The position numbers were made by a program, and so were the translations under genes. Below are positions 46,501 to 54,754 of a DNA stretch of 64,000 bases, one piece after another. Each line of letters opens with the position of its first letter. Positions within the stretch are counted from its first letter, which is position 1. The notes beneath the pieces were generated by a model, which saw nothing but the letters and a program-made list of their open reading frames with translations, did not search any database and was not told where the DNA came from. The DNA is from Symsagittifera roscoffensis (Eukaryota; Xenacoelomorpha; Acoela; Convolutidae), in contig NC_087063.1 in the NCBI RefSeq assembly GCF_963678635.1, positions 31,878,599 to 31,942,598 on the forward strand. Direction: 5' to 3'.

Positions 46501-48046
46501 AAAAAAGTGTAAAGCTCAAATCAACTGTAAAATTTTGAAAACAGTGCACTGTATTAGGATTATTTGGACAAATTTTAGAGAGAAAAACTAATCATTGTTC
46601 ATTGCAAGCGTTTATAATTATACGATTATAATTGATTCTTTTTGGCTTTGTGGTTACTGAAAATAAAAATTCAATAGAATCGAATAGTATCCATGAAACT
46701 CCGCTGCGTGGTGGTTTATTTAACTTCTCATCAATGTTTTCAAAACTTAATTTCGGTAAATTAGACAGAAGTTTGGAAATCAAGACAATAAATTGAAAAG
46801 AAAAAAATGCGTTTTTGTTGAACACAAAAGTGAACACACTATATTGCGTTTTCTTTTATTTTTTTTAGAGTCCATCCCAACCTATTTGATGAAATGGAGG
46901 CTGATGCGAAAAGAGGAGGTGGTCTGCTTGGCGACCTGAAACGATCTGAAGGAGCTTTGGGTGAAATGAAACGTGACGGGTAAAATATACAATTTGGTTT
47001 TCTCTTTTATCTTAGAACAAAAATTCATAGACACTCTCCCATTTTTTAAAAGTTCTCATCTCAATTGATTACAAACTACCCGTATTCAAAACAAACTTAT
47101 CAGAACTAGACAGAAGTTTGGAAATCAAGGCTAAAAATTGAAGACTAACATTTACTACAAACACTAGCCGATTAATCGGTTGCGCGTTAATTTCGTATTT
47201 TTAGAGGGAACCTGTTTAAAGAATTCGCGACCGGAGGAAAACGCGGAGGTGGTCTCCTGGGAGAACTGAAAAGGGGGTAAATAAACGACTAGTTTTTTAT
47301 ACAAAACTTGGTATGTTTCGTATAATTTTAAGTCTGATCGAATCAATCACTTGAATTCAGTTGAGAAAAGCTGCTTGCCTTTTGCGACAAAATTTGGCAC
47401 ATCATTTACTTCATGTTTTAGAGAAAATCACGGAAATCTTTTTGATGAAATGGAGGCCGGAACGAAACGAGCAGGTGGATTCCTGGCTCTTATAAAACGA
47501 GGGGGTGGACTTCTGGCAAATTTCAAACGAGGAGATGGATTTGAAAAACGGTGAAAATTGCAATATTATTATTTGTTTGCAAGGAGGGCCCACAAAAAGT
47601 TCGTCGAAAAATTCCAAAAAATTCTATTTTTGAATTGCAAATTAGTCTCTCTGAAAAAGAATAAGAACAGTTTTTTGAATTGCAAATCAACGAAGCGTAA
47701 TATTTGTTCATATAATGGAAACTTGCATGTTCTTTATAGGAAAATTGCAGAGAATAAAGTTAAACGATACTTCATGGGAATTCCTCCCAGTCCGAACAAT
47801 GTCGCAAAAAAATTCGACTTGGGAATTCCTTCAGGTCCTGCTAAGCGATTCAACTTGCAAATACCCAGAAAACGATTTGACTTGGGAATGCCTGCAAAAC
47901 GATTTGACTTGGGAATGCCTGCAAAACGATTTGACTTGGGAATGCCTGCAAAACGATTTGACTTGGGAATGCCCGAAACAAGGCGTTCATTCGGAGCTGG
48001 AAAAAAGAGAAATACCGCCAAAAAATTTGATTTGAACATGCCGTAG
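31470..48046 (+). CDS. Multi-exon neuropeptide precursor gene (new peptide families)
   Basis: A secreted prohormone assembled from 11 in-frame exons, plus one frame-breaking cassette (exon 6). The joined coding length without exon 6 is 1164 nt, giving 387 residues. Order: signal peptide (exon 1), acidic spacer (exon 2), three mini-exons encoding N(E/H)AG(W/L)IH(G) peptides (3-5), cassette 6, five exons with GGGLLG(E/D)L-type peptides (7-11), last exon with eight FDLGMP-like peptides (12), then AATAAA at 48155. Nearly every peptide is bounded by KR, RR or KK, the prohormone-convertase signature, and several have Gly before it for C-terminal amidation. All junctions from exon 2 onward are phase 2 and the splice sites are GT-AG. 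The peptides match nothing I can name; orcokinin/pedal-type and other multi-copy precursors share only the general plan. Confidence 0.85.
31957..32714 (+). mobile_element. Non-autonomous Tc1/mariner-type element (758 bp)
   Basis: Terminal inverted repeats of 47-48 bp start CAGTGCTGATTTAAATTAAC and differ at one base and one indel. Both ends are flanked by TA (31955-31956 and 32715-32716), the target duplication of Tc1/mariner elements. There is no transposase frame. Inside is a second, larger inverted repeat (about 32165-32303 against 32407-32535). It lies in intron 1 of the neuropeptide gene. Confidence 0.88.
32165..32535. repeat. Internal long inverted repeat of the mariner-type element
   Basis: Left arm about 32165-32303 and right arm about 32407-32535 are near-perfect reverse complements (for example agtgagccccttacatagcc against the matching ggctacgtaaggggctcact), with a ~100-bp loop. 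Transcribed as part of intron 1 it would form a long double-stranded RNA. Confidence 0.85.
32988..33150 (+). repeat. ~163-bp direct repeat of mariner-element interior
   Basis: Almost identical to 32023-32185 inside the element (both start gagtttgccgagatgaggct and end ctctcatttttcca). This second copy lies outside the inverted repeats, so the segment either existed before the element captured it or was copied out of it. Confidence 0.88.
33980..34060 (+). repeat. tRNA-like remnant
   Basis: A good A-box sequence (tggtctagtgg, 33988-33998) within a tRNA-Asp/Glu-like 5' half, but no acceptable B box or closed acceptor stem. It is probably a decayed tRNA-derived element, not a working tRNA gene. 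Confidence 0.4.
35061..35205 (+). repeat. tRNA-derived SINE-like unit 1
   Basis: A box tggctaagagg (35066-35076) and a perfect B box ggttcaaatcc (35109-35119) at tRNA-like spacing, followed by a T-run and a body ending gtctgtatattttgtcggtt. The same head and body plan recurs at about 35215, 35641 and 14220. It lacks a full cloverleaf and CCA-side pairing, so it is a SINE and not a tRNA. Confidence 0.65.
35206..35360 (+). repeat. tRNA-derived SINE-like unit 2
   Basis: A direct neighbour of unit 1: shares gcttgagacgacaaag and B box gagttcgactcc (35268-35279), then a T-run and a gtctgtctgctta body. The A-box region is more eroded (gctcaatgatttagc). Confidence 0.6.
35641..35790 (+). repeat. tRNA-derived SINE-like unit 3
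   Basis: A box tggtgtagagg (35648-35658), shared core gcttaagacgacgaagacc and degraded B box (gggttttatac, 35690-35700). The body has ttttttttttctgg and gtccgtctgtttcattttgtc as in the other units. Confidence 0.6.
35791..38369. other. Intron 1 continued; no gene seen
   Basis: AT-rich, with many T and A runs. It holds another weak hairpin-motif copy at about 36182-36232 and no coding signal. The open frame at 36745-36987 (minus) has no motif and is taken as chance. Confidence 0.5.
38370..38575. repeat. Cluster of ATCGATTATAATGG-like motifs
   Basis: About ten variants of tataatggatt and aatcgattataa, on both strands, lie within 200 bp. Related clusters occur at 39230-39410, near 44400-44450, 45000-45030 and 45715-45850, all within the neuropeptide gene's introns. 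Confidence 0.6.
38700..39020. repeat. C-rich then G-rich tract with G-quadruplex potential
   Basis: A pyrimidine-rich C tract (38700-38900) is followed by a purine-rich G tract (38905-39020) containing a run of 13 G near 38960. Several G3+ runs lie close together (gggagggagagggtgg, gtggggatagggtag), enough for a plus-strand G-quadruplex; the C tract could pair with it as a long hairpin. It is in intron 1. Confidence 0.7.
40020..40116 (+). CDS. Neuropeptide gene exon 2: acidic spacer
   Basis: Starts after tttgaaatgtag and ends at GTAAGT. It encodes an acidic stretch (WVEASEDDVDRDRDEGLTS) of the kind that separates peptides in prohormones. It enters in phase 1, matching exon 1, and leaves in phase 2. 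Confidence 0.75.
40461..40520 (+). CDS. Neuropeptide gene exon 3: NEAGWIH-amide
   Basis: A 60-nt exon, acceptor ttttaatttcag and donor gg|GTAAGT, phase 2 at both ends. It encodes DADPKR, then NEAGWIH, then GKRR: a seven-residue peptide cut at KR on both sides and amidated through the Gly. Confidence 0.85.
41060..41275. repeat. Dispersed repeat with hAT-like end
   Basis: Shares gcccttttggcctg-like and aatttggtcgacct segments with the foldback at 48509-48832. It ends in aatcctagatctgcccctg, whose reverse complement resembles the CAGGGGC(G/A)GATC-type ends common in animal hAT transposons. No matching left end or 8-bp target duplication was found. Confidence 0.35.
42281..42337 (+). CDS. Neuropeptide gene exon 4: NEAGLIH-amide
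   Basis: A 57-nt exon after gatcaatttag, donor ga|GTTAGT (weaker than its neighbours), phase 2 at both ends. It encodes NEQPKR, then NEAGLIH, then GRKR, a close relative of the exon 3 peptide. Confidence 0.82.
42596..42649 (+). CDS. Neuropeptide gene exon 5: NHAGWIH relative
   Basis: A 54-nt exon after ggttgatttag, donor cg|GTAAGT, phase 2 at both ends. It encodes NELPKR, then NHAGWIH, then KTARR. The amidation Gly is replaced by Lys, so the released peptide may differ or this copy may be decaying. Confidence 0.75.
42888..42943 (+). pseudogene. Neuropeptide gene exon 6: frame-breaking cassette
   Basis: The acceptor cgatttag and donor gcgg|GTAAGT look good, and the exon encodes PPKR, NGAGLIY, GTKK as in exons 3-5. 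But at 56 nt it is 1 nt short of the phase-2 pattern (an A-run has lost a base), so including it throws exon 7 out of frame into an early stop. It is therefore skipped, a poison exon, or dead. It lies in the left arm of a long hairpin. Confidence 0.7.
42895..43142. repeat. Inverted repeat containing exon 6 and its donor
   Basis: Left arm about 42895-43010 and right arm about 43025-43140 are reverse complements with few mismatches. The right arm carries an inverted copy of the exon 6 3' part and its GTAAGT donor (cacttacccgctttttt on the plus strand). The loop is only about 15-20 bases. The transcript would fold with the donor buried in the stem. Confidence 0.85.
43343..43390 (+). pseudogene. 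Possible relic mini-exon
   Basis: The sequence ccgaagagaaggttatcc... ggttggatat ... agaaaagaagcg resembles exons 3-6 over its length, but it has an in-frame stop in the peptide frame and no convincing GT donor. It is probably a dead member of the mini-exon series. Confidence 0.4.
43784..43894 (+). CDS. Neuropeptide gene exon 7: GGGLLGEL peptide
   Basis: A 111-nt exon after cttttttttaag, donor gg|GTAAAA, phase 2 at both ends. It encodes the spacer HPNLFEEMEADTKR, then GGGLLGEL-KR, then SEAALGEM. It has the same length and plan as exons 8 and 9. Confidence 0.83.
44026..45540 (+). repeat. Tandem ~580-bp intronic repeats (intron 7)
   Basis: Three direct units start at about 44026, 44608 and 45184 (atacacagacacttct), the last incomplete. 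Each has a C-rich block, a gtgagaggagaggtggatgg block and a ccctcccctgcggagagaaa block. A fourth partial copy lies at about 46170-46430 in intron 8. The reading frames seen in them on the minus strand are conserved only as far as the DNA is. Confidence 0.85.
46004..46114 (+). CDS. Neuropeptide gene exon 8: GGGLLGDL peptide
   Basis: A 111-nt exon after gcatttttttaag, donor gg|GTAAAA, phase 2 at both ends. It encodes VHPKLFDEMEADAKR, GGGLLGDL-KR, SEGALGEM-KR. It is almost identical to exon 9, including flanking intron sequence. Confidence 0.85.
46869..46979 (+). CDS. Neuropeptide gene exon 9: GGGLLGDL peptide
   Basis: A 111-nt exon after attttttttag, donor gg|GTAAAA, phase 2 at both ends. It encodes VHPNLFDEMEADAKR, GGGLLGDL-KR, SEGALGEM-KR. 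It differs from exon 8 at very few bases; the preceding ~400 bp of intron is also duplicated. Confidence 0.85.
47205..47276 (+). CDS. Neuropeptide gene exon 10: GGGLLGEL peptide
   Basis: A 72-nt exon after cgtatttttag, donor gg|GTAAAT, phase 2 at both ends. A shortened relative of exons 7-9: spacer GNLFKEFATGGKR, then GGGLLGEL-KR. Confidence 0.83.
47422..47550 (+). CDS. Neuropeptide gene exon 11: AGGFLALI and GGGLLANF peptides
   Basis: A 129-nt exon after catgttttag, donor cg|GTGAAA, phase 2 at both ends. It encodes the spacer NHGNLFDEMEAGTKR, then AGGFLALI-KR, GGGLLANF-KR and GDGFEKR. Two peptides of the GGGLL type in one exon suggest an internal duplication followed by divergence. Confidence 0.83.
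47740..48046 (+). CDS. Neuropeptide gene exon 12: FDLGMP peptides and stop
   Basis: The terminal coding exon, acceptor tctttatag, entered in phase 2. It encodes eight related peptides, each bounded by basic pairs: YFMGIPPSPNNVA, FDLGIPSGPA, FNLQIP, FDLGMP four times, and FDLNMP at the very C-terminus; also SFGAG-KKR, which would give an amidated SFGA. Then TAG. The four FDLGMP copies come from a 27-bp tandem repeat. A plus-strand frame is open from 47558, but the sequence before 47740 is Asn/Lys-rich and lacks the peptide pattern. Confidence 0.87.
47870..47974 (+). repeat. 27-bp coding tandem repeat (3.9 copies)
   Basis: Units at 47870-47896, 47897-47923, 47924-47950 and a partial at 47951-47974, essentially identical. 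Each is nine codons, KRFDLGMPA in register, so copy-number change adds or removes whole peptides. Confidence 0.95.
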
Positions 48047-48154
48047 AAAAGGGCCACCGTTAACATTGAATTGATGGTCAAGTTAATTATGCTCAAGTAG
48101 CTACATTTCTAGTGTGTAACGGTAGCCATCACTAAGCTACTATGAAGACCAATG

Positions 48155-48160
48155 AATAAA
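48155..48160 (+). terminator. Polyadenylation signal of neuropeptide gene
   Basis: Canonical AATAAA 109 bases after the stop codon, in a suitable AT-rich context. Confidence 0.7.
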
Positions 48161-48508
48161 AGCTGACCTAAGTAACTTGGTTCAAATTTAAGACCTGCTT
48201 TATTAAATCAAAAATATTATCGGTGATAGGTGTTGATATTGTTTGCATTCAAATTCCAGAAATCAAAATCATCGAAATACCAAGCTAAAATCTCTTATGT
48301 TGAGGAATTATAAGGCATTATGGTTGAGTTGCATAATCTGAGTGCTCTTTTAAAACATTCAATTTAATTTTCAGACTGAATAAATAATAAGCGAAGAGGG
48401 TCGTGAAATTTCGGAATTTTGTTTTAATAATATGGTTTAATAATAGGTTGTGAGTTGTCGAAAATTTTGTCGACCTTCTCAGGTCAGGTCGACCAGATTG
48501 ATTTTCCT

Positions 48509-48832
48509 TCAGGTCGACCAGATTGATTTTCCGAGCTCTCCCAAATCCCCATAAAGACCGTATTTTGACTAAATTTTGTTCGCCTCATTTGATTTTCAAA
48601 AACAAAAAGGCCAAAAAAAGTTTTAAAGCTTTTTTTGGAAAGTTTTGACCAAACAATGCGTTTCTTAGGCGCGCAAAAAGGCATTAAAACGCAAAAATGC
48701 GCGCAAAAATAGCCTTAAAACGCCTTGTTCGGCCTGTTTTGGTCAGAATCTAATGCGGCGAACAAAACTTGGCCAAAACAAGGTCTTTATGGGGATTTGG
48801 GAGGGGTCGGAAAAACAATTTGGTCGACCTGA
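48509..48832. mobile_element. Foldback element (~324 bp)
   Basis: Inverted ends: tcaggtcgaccagattg... and its partner ...caatttggtcgacctga, with the next blocks (cccaaatccccataaagacc and ggtctttatggggatttggg) also inverted. An extra direct copy of the left end sits at 48484. There is no coding capacity. It is related to repeat sequence at 41060-41210. Confidence 0.8.
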
Positions 48833-50320
48833 AAAAGGCTGACAAATAGTACCAAATAGTTGAATTGCTGAATTCAAAAAATAGTGGATTCACAAAATAG
48901 TCGAATCCCCCCAATCCCCCTCCCAAATCTACTATTGATTTGCTTTATGGTTGATGTCGCTTTACGAAACGAAATAAAGACGCTCTCAATTAACAAAAAA
49001 GAAAATGAGGCAAAAATAGAGACTACTTTATATTAAAAGTAGATTTAAGTTTTAAGTCTCGCCAACGGAATTTTAACAATTAATCTTTGTTGAGGTTTTT
49101 GGAATTGTTTTAGTTTTATTGAAAAAGTATGATCATAAAAGAAATTCGATTACTGAAAACAATCAGGTGATTTTTTTTTAAATGAGCTCATTTTTTTCCG
49201 ACCACAATAATCAGAGCAACAAGAAAGAGTATTTCAAAAAAATTTATTATATTGTTGTTTGGGGAAAAAATGAGTCTGGACTCAATTCCAATATAGTCAG
49301 CTTTAAATTTCAGTTCATCTAAGGTTTACTGATAATTTCTGGTGGTAGTTGCGGAGTTAGCAGTGAGCCCTTTCCACTCTCTTTTTTTTTCGCTCTATCT
49401 CTCTCTCCTCTCTTTTTTTTCTTTCTCTCTCTCTCGCTCTCTCTCTCTCTCTTCTCTCTTTTTTTCTCTCTCTCTATCTCTCTTTCTCTCTAGTTTTCTC
49501 TCATTCCTCAGGGATTTGATCCTGATGTCGCCCAATGGTATTTTTATATAATATGCTCGTTTGCTTGACCAACGTAAATTTTCTGATACAGCTTAATTAT
49601 ACAGCCTGAAAGTTTTTTGTCGAATTCGTACAAAAAAAAGATCCCGATAGAGAATTTTAGCCCAATTTTTCTTGAAAAACATCTGCCTGGGATGCAGAAG
49701 TTTTTTGTAAAATTGGGGATTTTTGTAAGTTTGTTCCCAAGAAGCACGCAAAACAGTAACTCAGAAACTTTTATAATTCAGTATTTGGAGTCCAATTAAA
49801 ATAGCTTTAAGTGTCCACACACACCAGCTTGACAAGACACTCAGGGCTATCCAGCCTGTTGAAGCTATGAGAAAAACCTTGTTTTACGAGCACCGTCCTC
49901 AATTCTTTAAAATTTAAATTCAACACTTTTACTTGCTCATTACCTTGAATTTTTCTCTTTCTTATGATCAAGCAAATAAAATACTGTCATCAAAAACGTT
50001 ACAAAAAGAGGAGAAAAAAGAAACAGCACTGTTCGAAAAAATTCAAGAAAAAAATATCATTCTAGGGCCAAAACAAATTTGGTTCTTCAAAACATAAATA
50101 TGAAAAAAAAACCCAGAAGCAACTATGCATATATTTTTCAAATCTCAGAAAGTTACACAACTCCTGTATTCTAAGTCAATAAGTTTCAATGGAATTTCCG
50201 TGTTAGCTCAATTTTTTTTTATTTTTCTGCGTACGCTCGGGTAACCGCGTGAGTCGTTGCTATCTAATTTTAACTTTTTCTATAACCAACATTTCTTCCT
50301 CGTTTTTTGCAATAAAACTG
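48833..50320. other. No gene seen; CT-rich microsatellite inside
   Basis: The stretch is non-coding. An impure (CT)n/T polypyrimidine tract covers about 49377-49505. The plus-strand open frame across it (49342-49551) is low-complexity Ser/Leu/Phe and taken as an artefact. Confidence 0.6.
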
Positions 50321-50322
50321 TT

Positions 50323-50413
50323 GGATCTACTTAACAATCTCCCCCCCCCCCCTATTGTACCTACTGAAGAATCTCCCCCCTTTCTTGAAAGGGGGAATTG
50401 TTAAGTAGATCCG
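50323..50413. repeat. Small inverted-repeat element (~90 bp)
   Basis: The ends ggatctacttaacaatctcc and its near-exact inverse (22 of 23 bases) flank a C-rich centre with a run of 14 C and a nested hairpin. It may be a tiny foldback element. Confidence 0.75.
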
Positions 50414-51344
50414 TAGCTCAATCAAGAAACATGCTCAATTAAATAAGTTTCCAATTCTTGCTTGAGTTCTTCTTTTGAAAATTTTTCCGTCTTTTAATGA
50501 GCTGTCTTAATAAAGTGGTAATTATACTTTCAGTTGCCATAATTCGAAACAAAATGATGATATTTGTGTTGAGCTTACTGTTTGAGGTTTTAGGCTTTGA
50601 GTGAAAATTTTTTTTCATCTACTTTTAGAAACAGAAAAGTGAGGCTATACATTAAAAATTTACTAGTCTTTAGATAGATCTTACTACAAAAAAACGTTTT
50701 GTCTTATAACGATAAAAATTTTTTAATGACTGAACAGAAACCCGTACACGGCCAGCTGCCATAATAATGGTTTCACTTCGTGGTTCTTGTGTGCAAAGCA
50801 AAGAAAGAAGTTTGATTGTTCTCTGAATTATTTACCGTTACATATATCATAGAATCAGCTAGAAAAAACTACTATTTTTTTCATTCCTGTAGAAGATTCG
50901 CGAGTTAACTTCCTCCTTATTTAATCAAATTTACCAATTGTTTAGGCTGAATTTAATCGTCAAATTTTACAAAAATTATTATAACTTTGGAAATTTTGTT
51001 TGTAATGCGAAATTCTATAGAGAATTCTTACAGTTTTGGAGAATTAAAGCGTTTGTTCTTATTTCGCAGTTAAACTAAATTTGATTTCCGCAATCCCATT
51101 TTGTGTCAAATATAACGTCAAATAAATTAGAATCATGACCCAACAAGACCCGTTTTTTCGACTTTTAAAGTCCAGCGAGTGCAGTTTTGCGACTGAAATT
51201 CCGCGGTCGAGAAGCAAATTTGAGACGAGCACAAATTATACCCGATTTTGGCCGAAACATAAATCGAACACAGTAAAAAAACTACCCGATTTAGGACAAG
51301 CACAGTCAAAACACACCCAATTTCAAACAAAAAAGTCAAAGCAT
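50414..51344. other. No supportable gene
   Basis: AT-rich. From about 51150 onward, degenerate copies of gcacagtcaaaac begin, grading into the minisatellite. Confidence 0.5.
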
Positions 51345-51442
51345 AGGTCATGCACAGTCAAAACATAGGTGGAGCACAGTCAAAATATCGGTAGAGCACA
51401 GTCGAAACATAGGTGGAGCACAGTCGAAACATAGGTCGAGCA
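51345..51442 (+). repeat. 22-bp minisatellite
   Basis: About four units of the type tggagcacagtcgaaacatagg, with a few substitutions. Looser versions extend left to about 51290 and reappear near 51880-52060. Confidence 0.85.
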
Positions 51443-54400
51443 ATTCGTGCAAGAAAATAATCCATTCTAATCAATTGAAAACTGTTATACTTCATTCCAT
51501 TATATCGATATCGTGTAGCTAGCCAGTTTTGATCGTTTATTGATGCAAATTGTAAATTCTTAGGTTTTTTCCAACAATTTCTCGAGTAAAATTGAATTTG
51601 TTTTCTTTTCTTGTTATTTTTGACTTTCGAAAAAAGTGATCAATAATTTTAGCTCGGGTAGTTTTTTGAACCAGAAAAAAATTGGCTTTTTAATCTATCT
51701 TCTTGGCCAAATTACGTGATAACAGACTAAGTTCAAATTTAAGCTCCTTTTTTGTGATCTAGAGAGTTGAAATAAACATTAACCTTTCCCATTGGAAGTC
51801 ACGCGGCTTGAAACCGATCGCAGAATCATCATATAATTTTTGGAATTTTTTCTAATTGTCGAGAAAGTCGAGGCAATCAAAACATCCCCTTTTTGGTCGA
51901 GAGAATCAAAACATAAGTCAAGCACCTCCAACCGGGAGTCAAATCTAGATTTTTTTAGGGTCGACTCATATGTTAGATAGGGACAATTCAATTGTCAAAC
52001 AACCTGAAACATGAGTCAAAAAGAGTCTAGTGAAGGGCCGAGCACGGTCAATTGATTGATAGAAATGAAAATTTTGCCAGATTTGTCGCTAGCAAAATTT
52101 TGAAACATGCAAATAACAGAAAACCCAAAATATATTTGTTGAATAAGTGCAGCTAGCAAGACAGGACCAGCATATACCAGCACGTTGCTAGAATGCTTAC
52201 ATATTATTTTATTCAAATTCATTCCAAGTAGTGCAAAAATCCAATATTATAAAAAATTTATCATTGAAAAAGCAACAATTTGAGCAAAGGCAGAATTTGT
52301 TTTTCCTGTGTAGTATGTATCCAGAAAAAAAATTGGATTATAAAAATATATACATTTTGAACTCTACTAGGTCACATTTCATACATTGTATTAACGTGCT
52401 TAAGGAACACATTCTAGGCTTGATAACAATCATTATAACATTATAACAATTGAATTATAACAATTGAATTATAACAATGACTCTACTTCGGCTGTGCGCC
52501 TTATGATCACAAAATGTTTTTCTAGAAACTACAACGCTTTTTTTGCAAAAGATTTCGTTAAATTAGTCGCAATCAATTAGATAATTATCTCTTATTTTAT
52601 GCATTATGTTGTCGGTAAACTGTAAAATGAAAAATTCGATAAAAAAAACTTTTTGCGGTAGTTATAGGGAAATTTAAAGAGAGTTAAATGATTGCCGTTC
52701 TTGCACCGATGTTAGTTTTTTAGTATTCGTTTTTCGGGTTAATTTATATTGGATGTGAGAGGTTTGATTCTTCTAGTCCTAAGCCGATAAGTCCAAATCT
52801 TGAATTGAAATGAATTTGCTCATTTACATGTTCTTGTTTTATTACAATAATTTCAATATGTCATGCAATTCATTGGTTGAACAATTACCCAGTGTTTTTT
52901 TGTTAATGTTTTCACTTTTTGTGTGTTTTTCGAGTAAAAAGCTTTTTCAACAAAATTTTTTTTATAGTTGCAGATTCCTTGGAGCAGTTTTTGGCAATCA
53001 AAAATACTAAAAAAACTATTTGGATGTATTGATTTTAAAAGCTGCTTATAGGTTGCAGTGAGAACAGTTAAGCTGAGAAACTGTCGCATTTCATAAAACG
53101 GAAATGAATTGATTGCTTTTTTTCTTACCGTTTTAAAGTACGAGGTAAATATTTAATTGAAACTAATCCCTGGATAAGTTTTTTTTCGTTCTTATCAATT
53201 CAAGTTACGAGGTAAAACTTAAATTCAAACTAATCCCTTGTTAATTTCCCTCGTTTTTGTTACAGATAAAAATTTCAACTTTTTTTCAAGCCATTAACAA
53301 TCATTTTTTAAGTTTTTGCTTTAGTTGTTGTTTTATTTTCCAATTACTCTGATTTGATTTTTAATTTTTTTAAGTTCCGCAGTTTTGATAAGTGTTACAA
53401 AATTATAGGTGTCAATAGCATTAAAAAAAACATTCACCCCTCAGGCCGTAAAGGCGACATTTTTGTATAAATGTAATATAATCAATTGTAGAAAGCCTTG
53501 CATTGATCCTAGAGCTTGCAAGGCGTCAATTTTATAGTGTTTTTGCTTTTAATGAGACCTTCTGAAGTTGCTTATTTGTTCTCAATTGACAAATTTTGCT
53601 TAATCAATTTAAAAAGACAAATTTGTTCAAAAATTGATCATTTTTTCTAGAAATTTGTAAACTCTTTTCCTATAACAAGAAATGAAGAAGGCATAGAAGT
53701 AAATTGTCTCCTTCTTGATAAAATCAAACTTCTTTCACTGTTTGGAGAAAACTGTTTGAGTGTTCGAGTTTTTACTGAGTGAAGGATTCGTTATTATAAT
53801 TTTTGTGTTTGAATTCACTTAATAGTTTCAAGAACATCCTTTTCATCATTTTGCGATAGGAAAATTTTTTTTTAGAAATAAAATTAACTATATTATTTAT
53901 TTTTAAAAAAATTCAATTTTTGAAATCCATTGACAGGTCTAGATCAATTGTAAAAAAAAAACAGTTCAATTCCTCTGTAGCTATCTGGTTTTTCGTTTTT
54001 CCAGTTATTGAACTGTTATTTTTTCTTTTATTGCTTTAAAAAAATTTTCACATTTTCATGAAAATTTTTTTGTTCAGTTGCTTCAAAGCATAAACCGTTA
54101 AAATTCTTTGTTGCCTTCCAAGATTTCTTTTGAATCTCATATTTTGCGGCTTTGTTCCATTCTGATATAATTTCAGTAATTTGCTTTTTTTAAAACAATT
54201 ATTTGTTAGTTCCTTTTTTGAGTTTTTGTTCGTTCTTGATACCGGTAGTATGGCTTTCCGAGTGTCTTGCACTTGTTGCTGAAGCTGAATTCATTTTTGA
54301 TTTCATCCTTTTCAGTTTTTGATAGATAGTACTGTACAGTTTTTTTGTTTCAGTTTTTCGTTAAAACTATATTTGATGCCAATTTCCACACCATTGTGAT

Positions 54401-54754
54401 CAGTGATTGTGTTTTCATCAATTTGAGTATATCAGCAAAAACTTGAAGTGCTGAGATTTACTTAGATTTACTCGATTGTTCTGTGTATTTATTGTGTTTT
54501 CTCTGTTCAGATATCAATTTCAAATCAGAAATTCCAACTTTTCAATTACATCGCTTTTGTTTGAGTCACCACTTATACATCTATGTTTAAATTCTCGCTC
54601 ATACCATTTTAAATTTAAACGCCAATTTTTCATTCAAACAATATGCGTGAATGACTGCAAAATTGATTGTCTGTTTAAAACGGTTTCTGATTGTAGTAAA
54701 TAGTGCAGACTGTTGGAGTTTTTTTTTCCTTCATGGCTGAGCATTTCAAAGTTT
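51443..54754. other. No supportable gene
   Basis: Very AT-rich DNA with many short chance frames (all under 80 codons, none with motifs). No repeat longer than the degenerate minisatellite remnants near 51880-52060 was noticed. Confidence 0.5.

Noticed and set aside
47558-47739. Coding extension upstream of exon 12
   Set aside because: The frame is open but Asn/Lys-rich, follows a good donor at 47550/47551, and precedes a good acceptor with the right phase at 47740.
47734-48096. Minus-strand repetitive frame with KSNRFAGIP units
   Set aside because: It is the antisense of the FDLGMP repeat; it has no signal peptide or splice context, and the plus-strand frame fits the exon-phase pattern.
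49342-49551. Ser/Leu/Phe-rich plus-strand frame resembling a membrane protein
   Set aside because: It is a translation of an impure CT microsatellite.
51345-51442. CRISPR-like array
   Set aside because: The 22-bp units are contiguous with no unique spacers, and the genome is eukaryotic.
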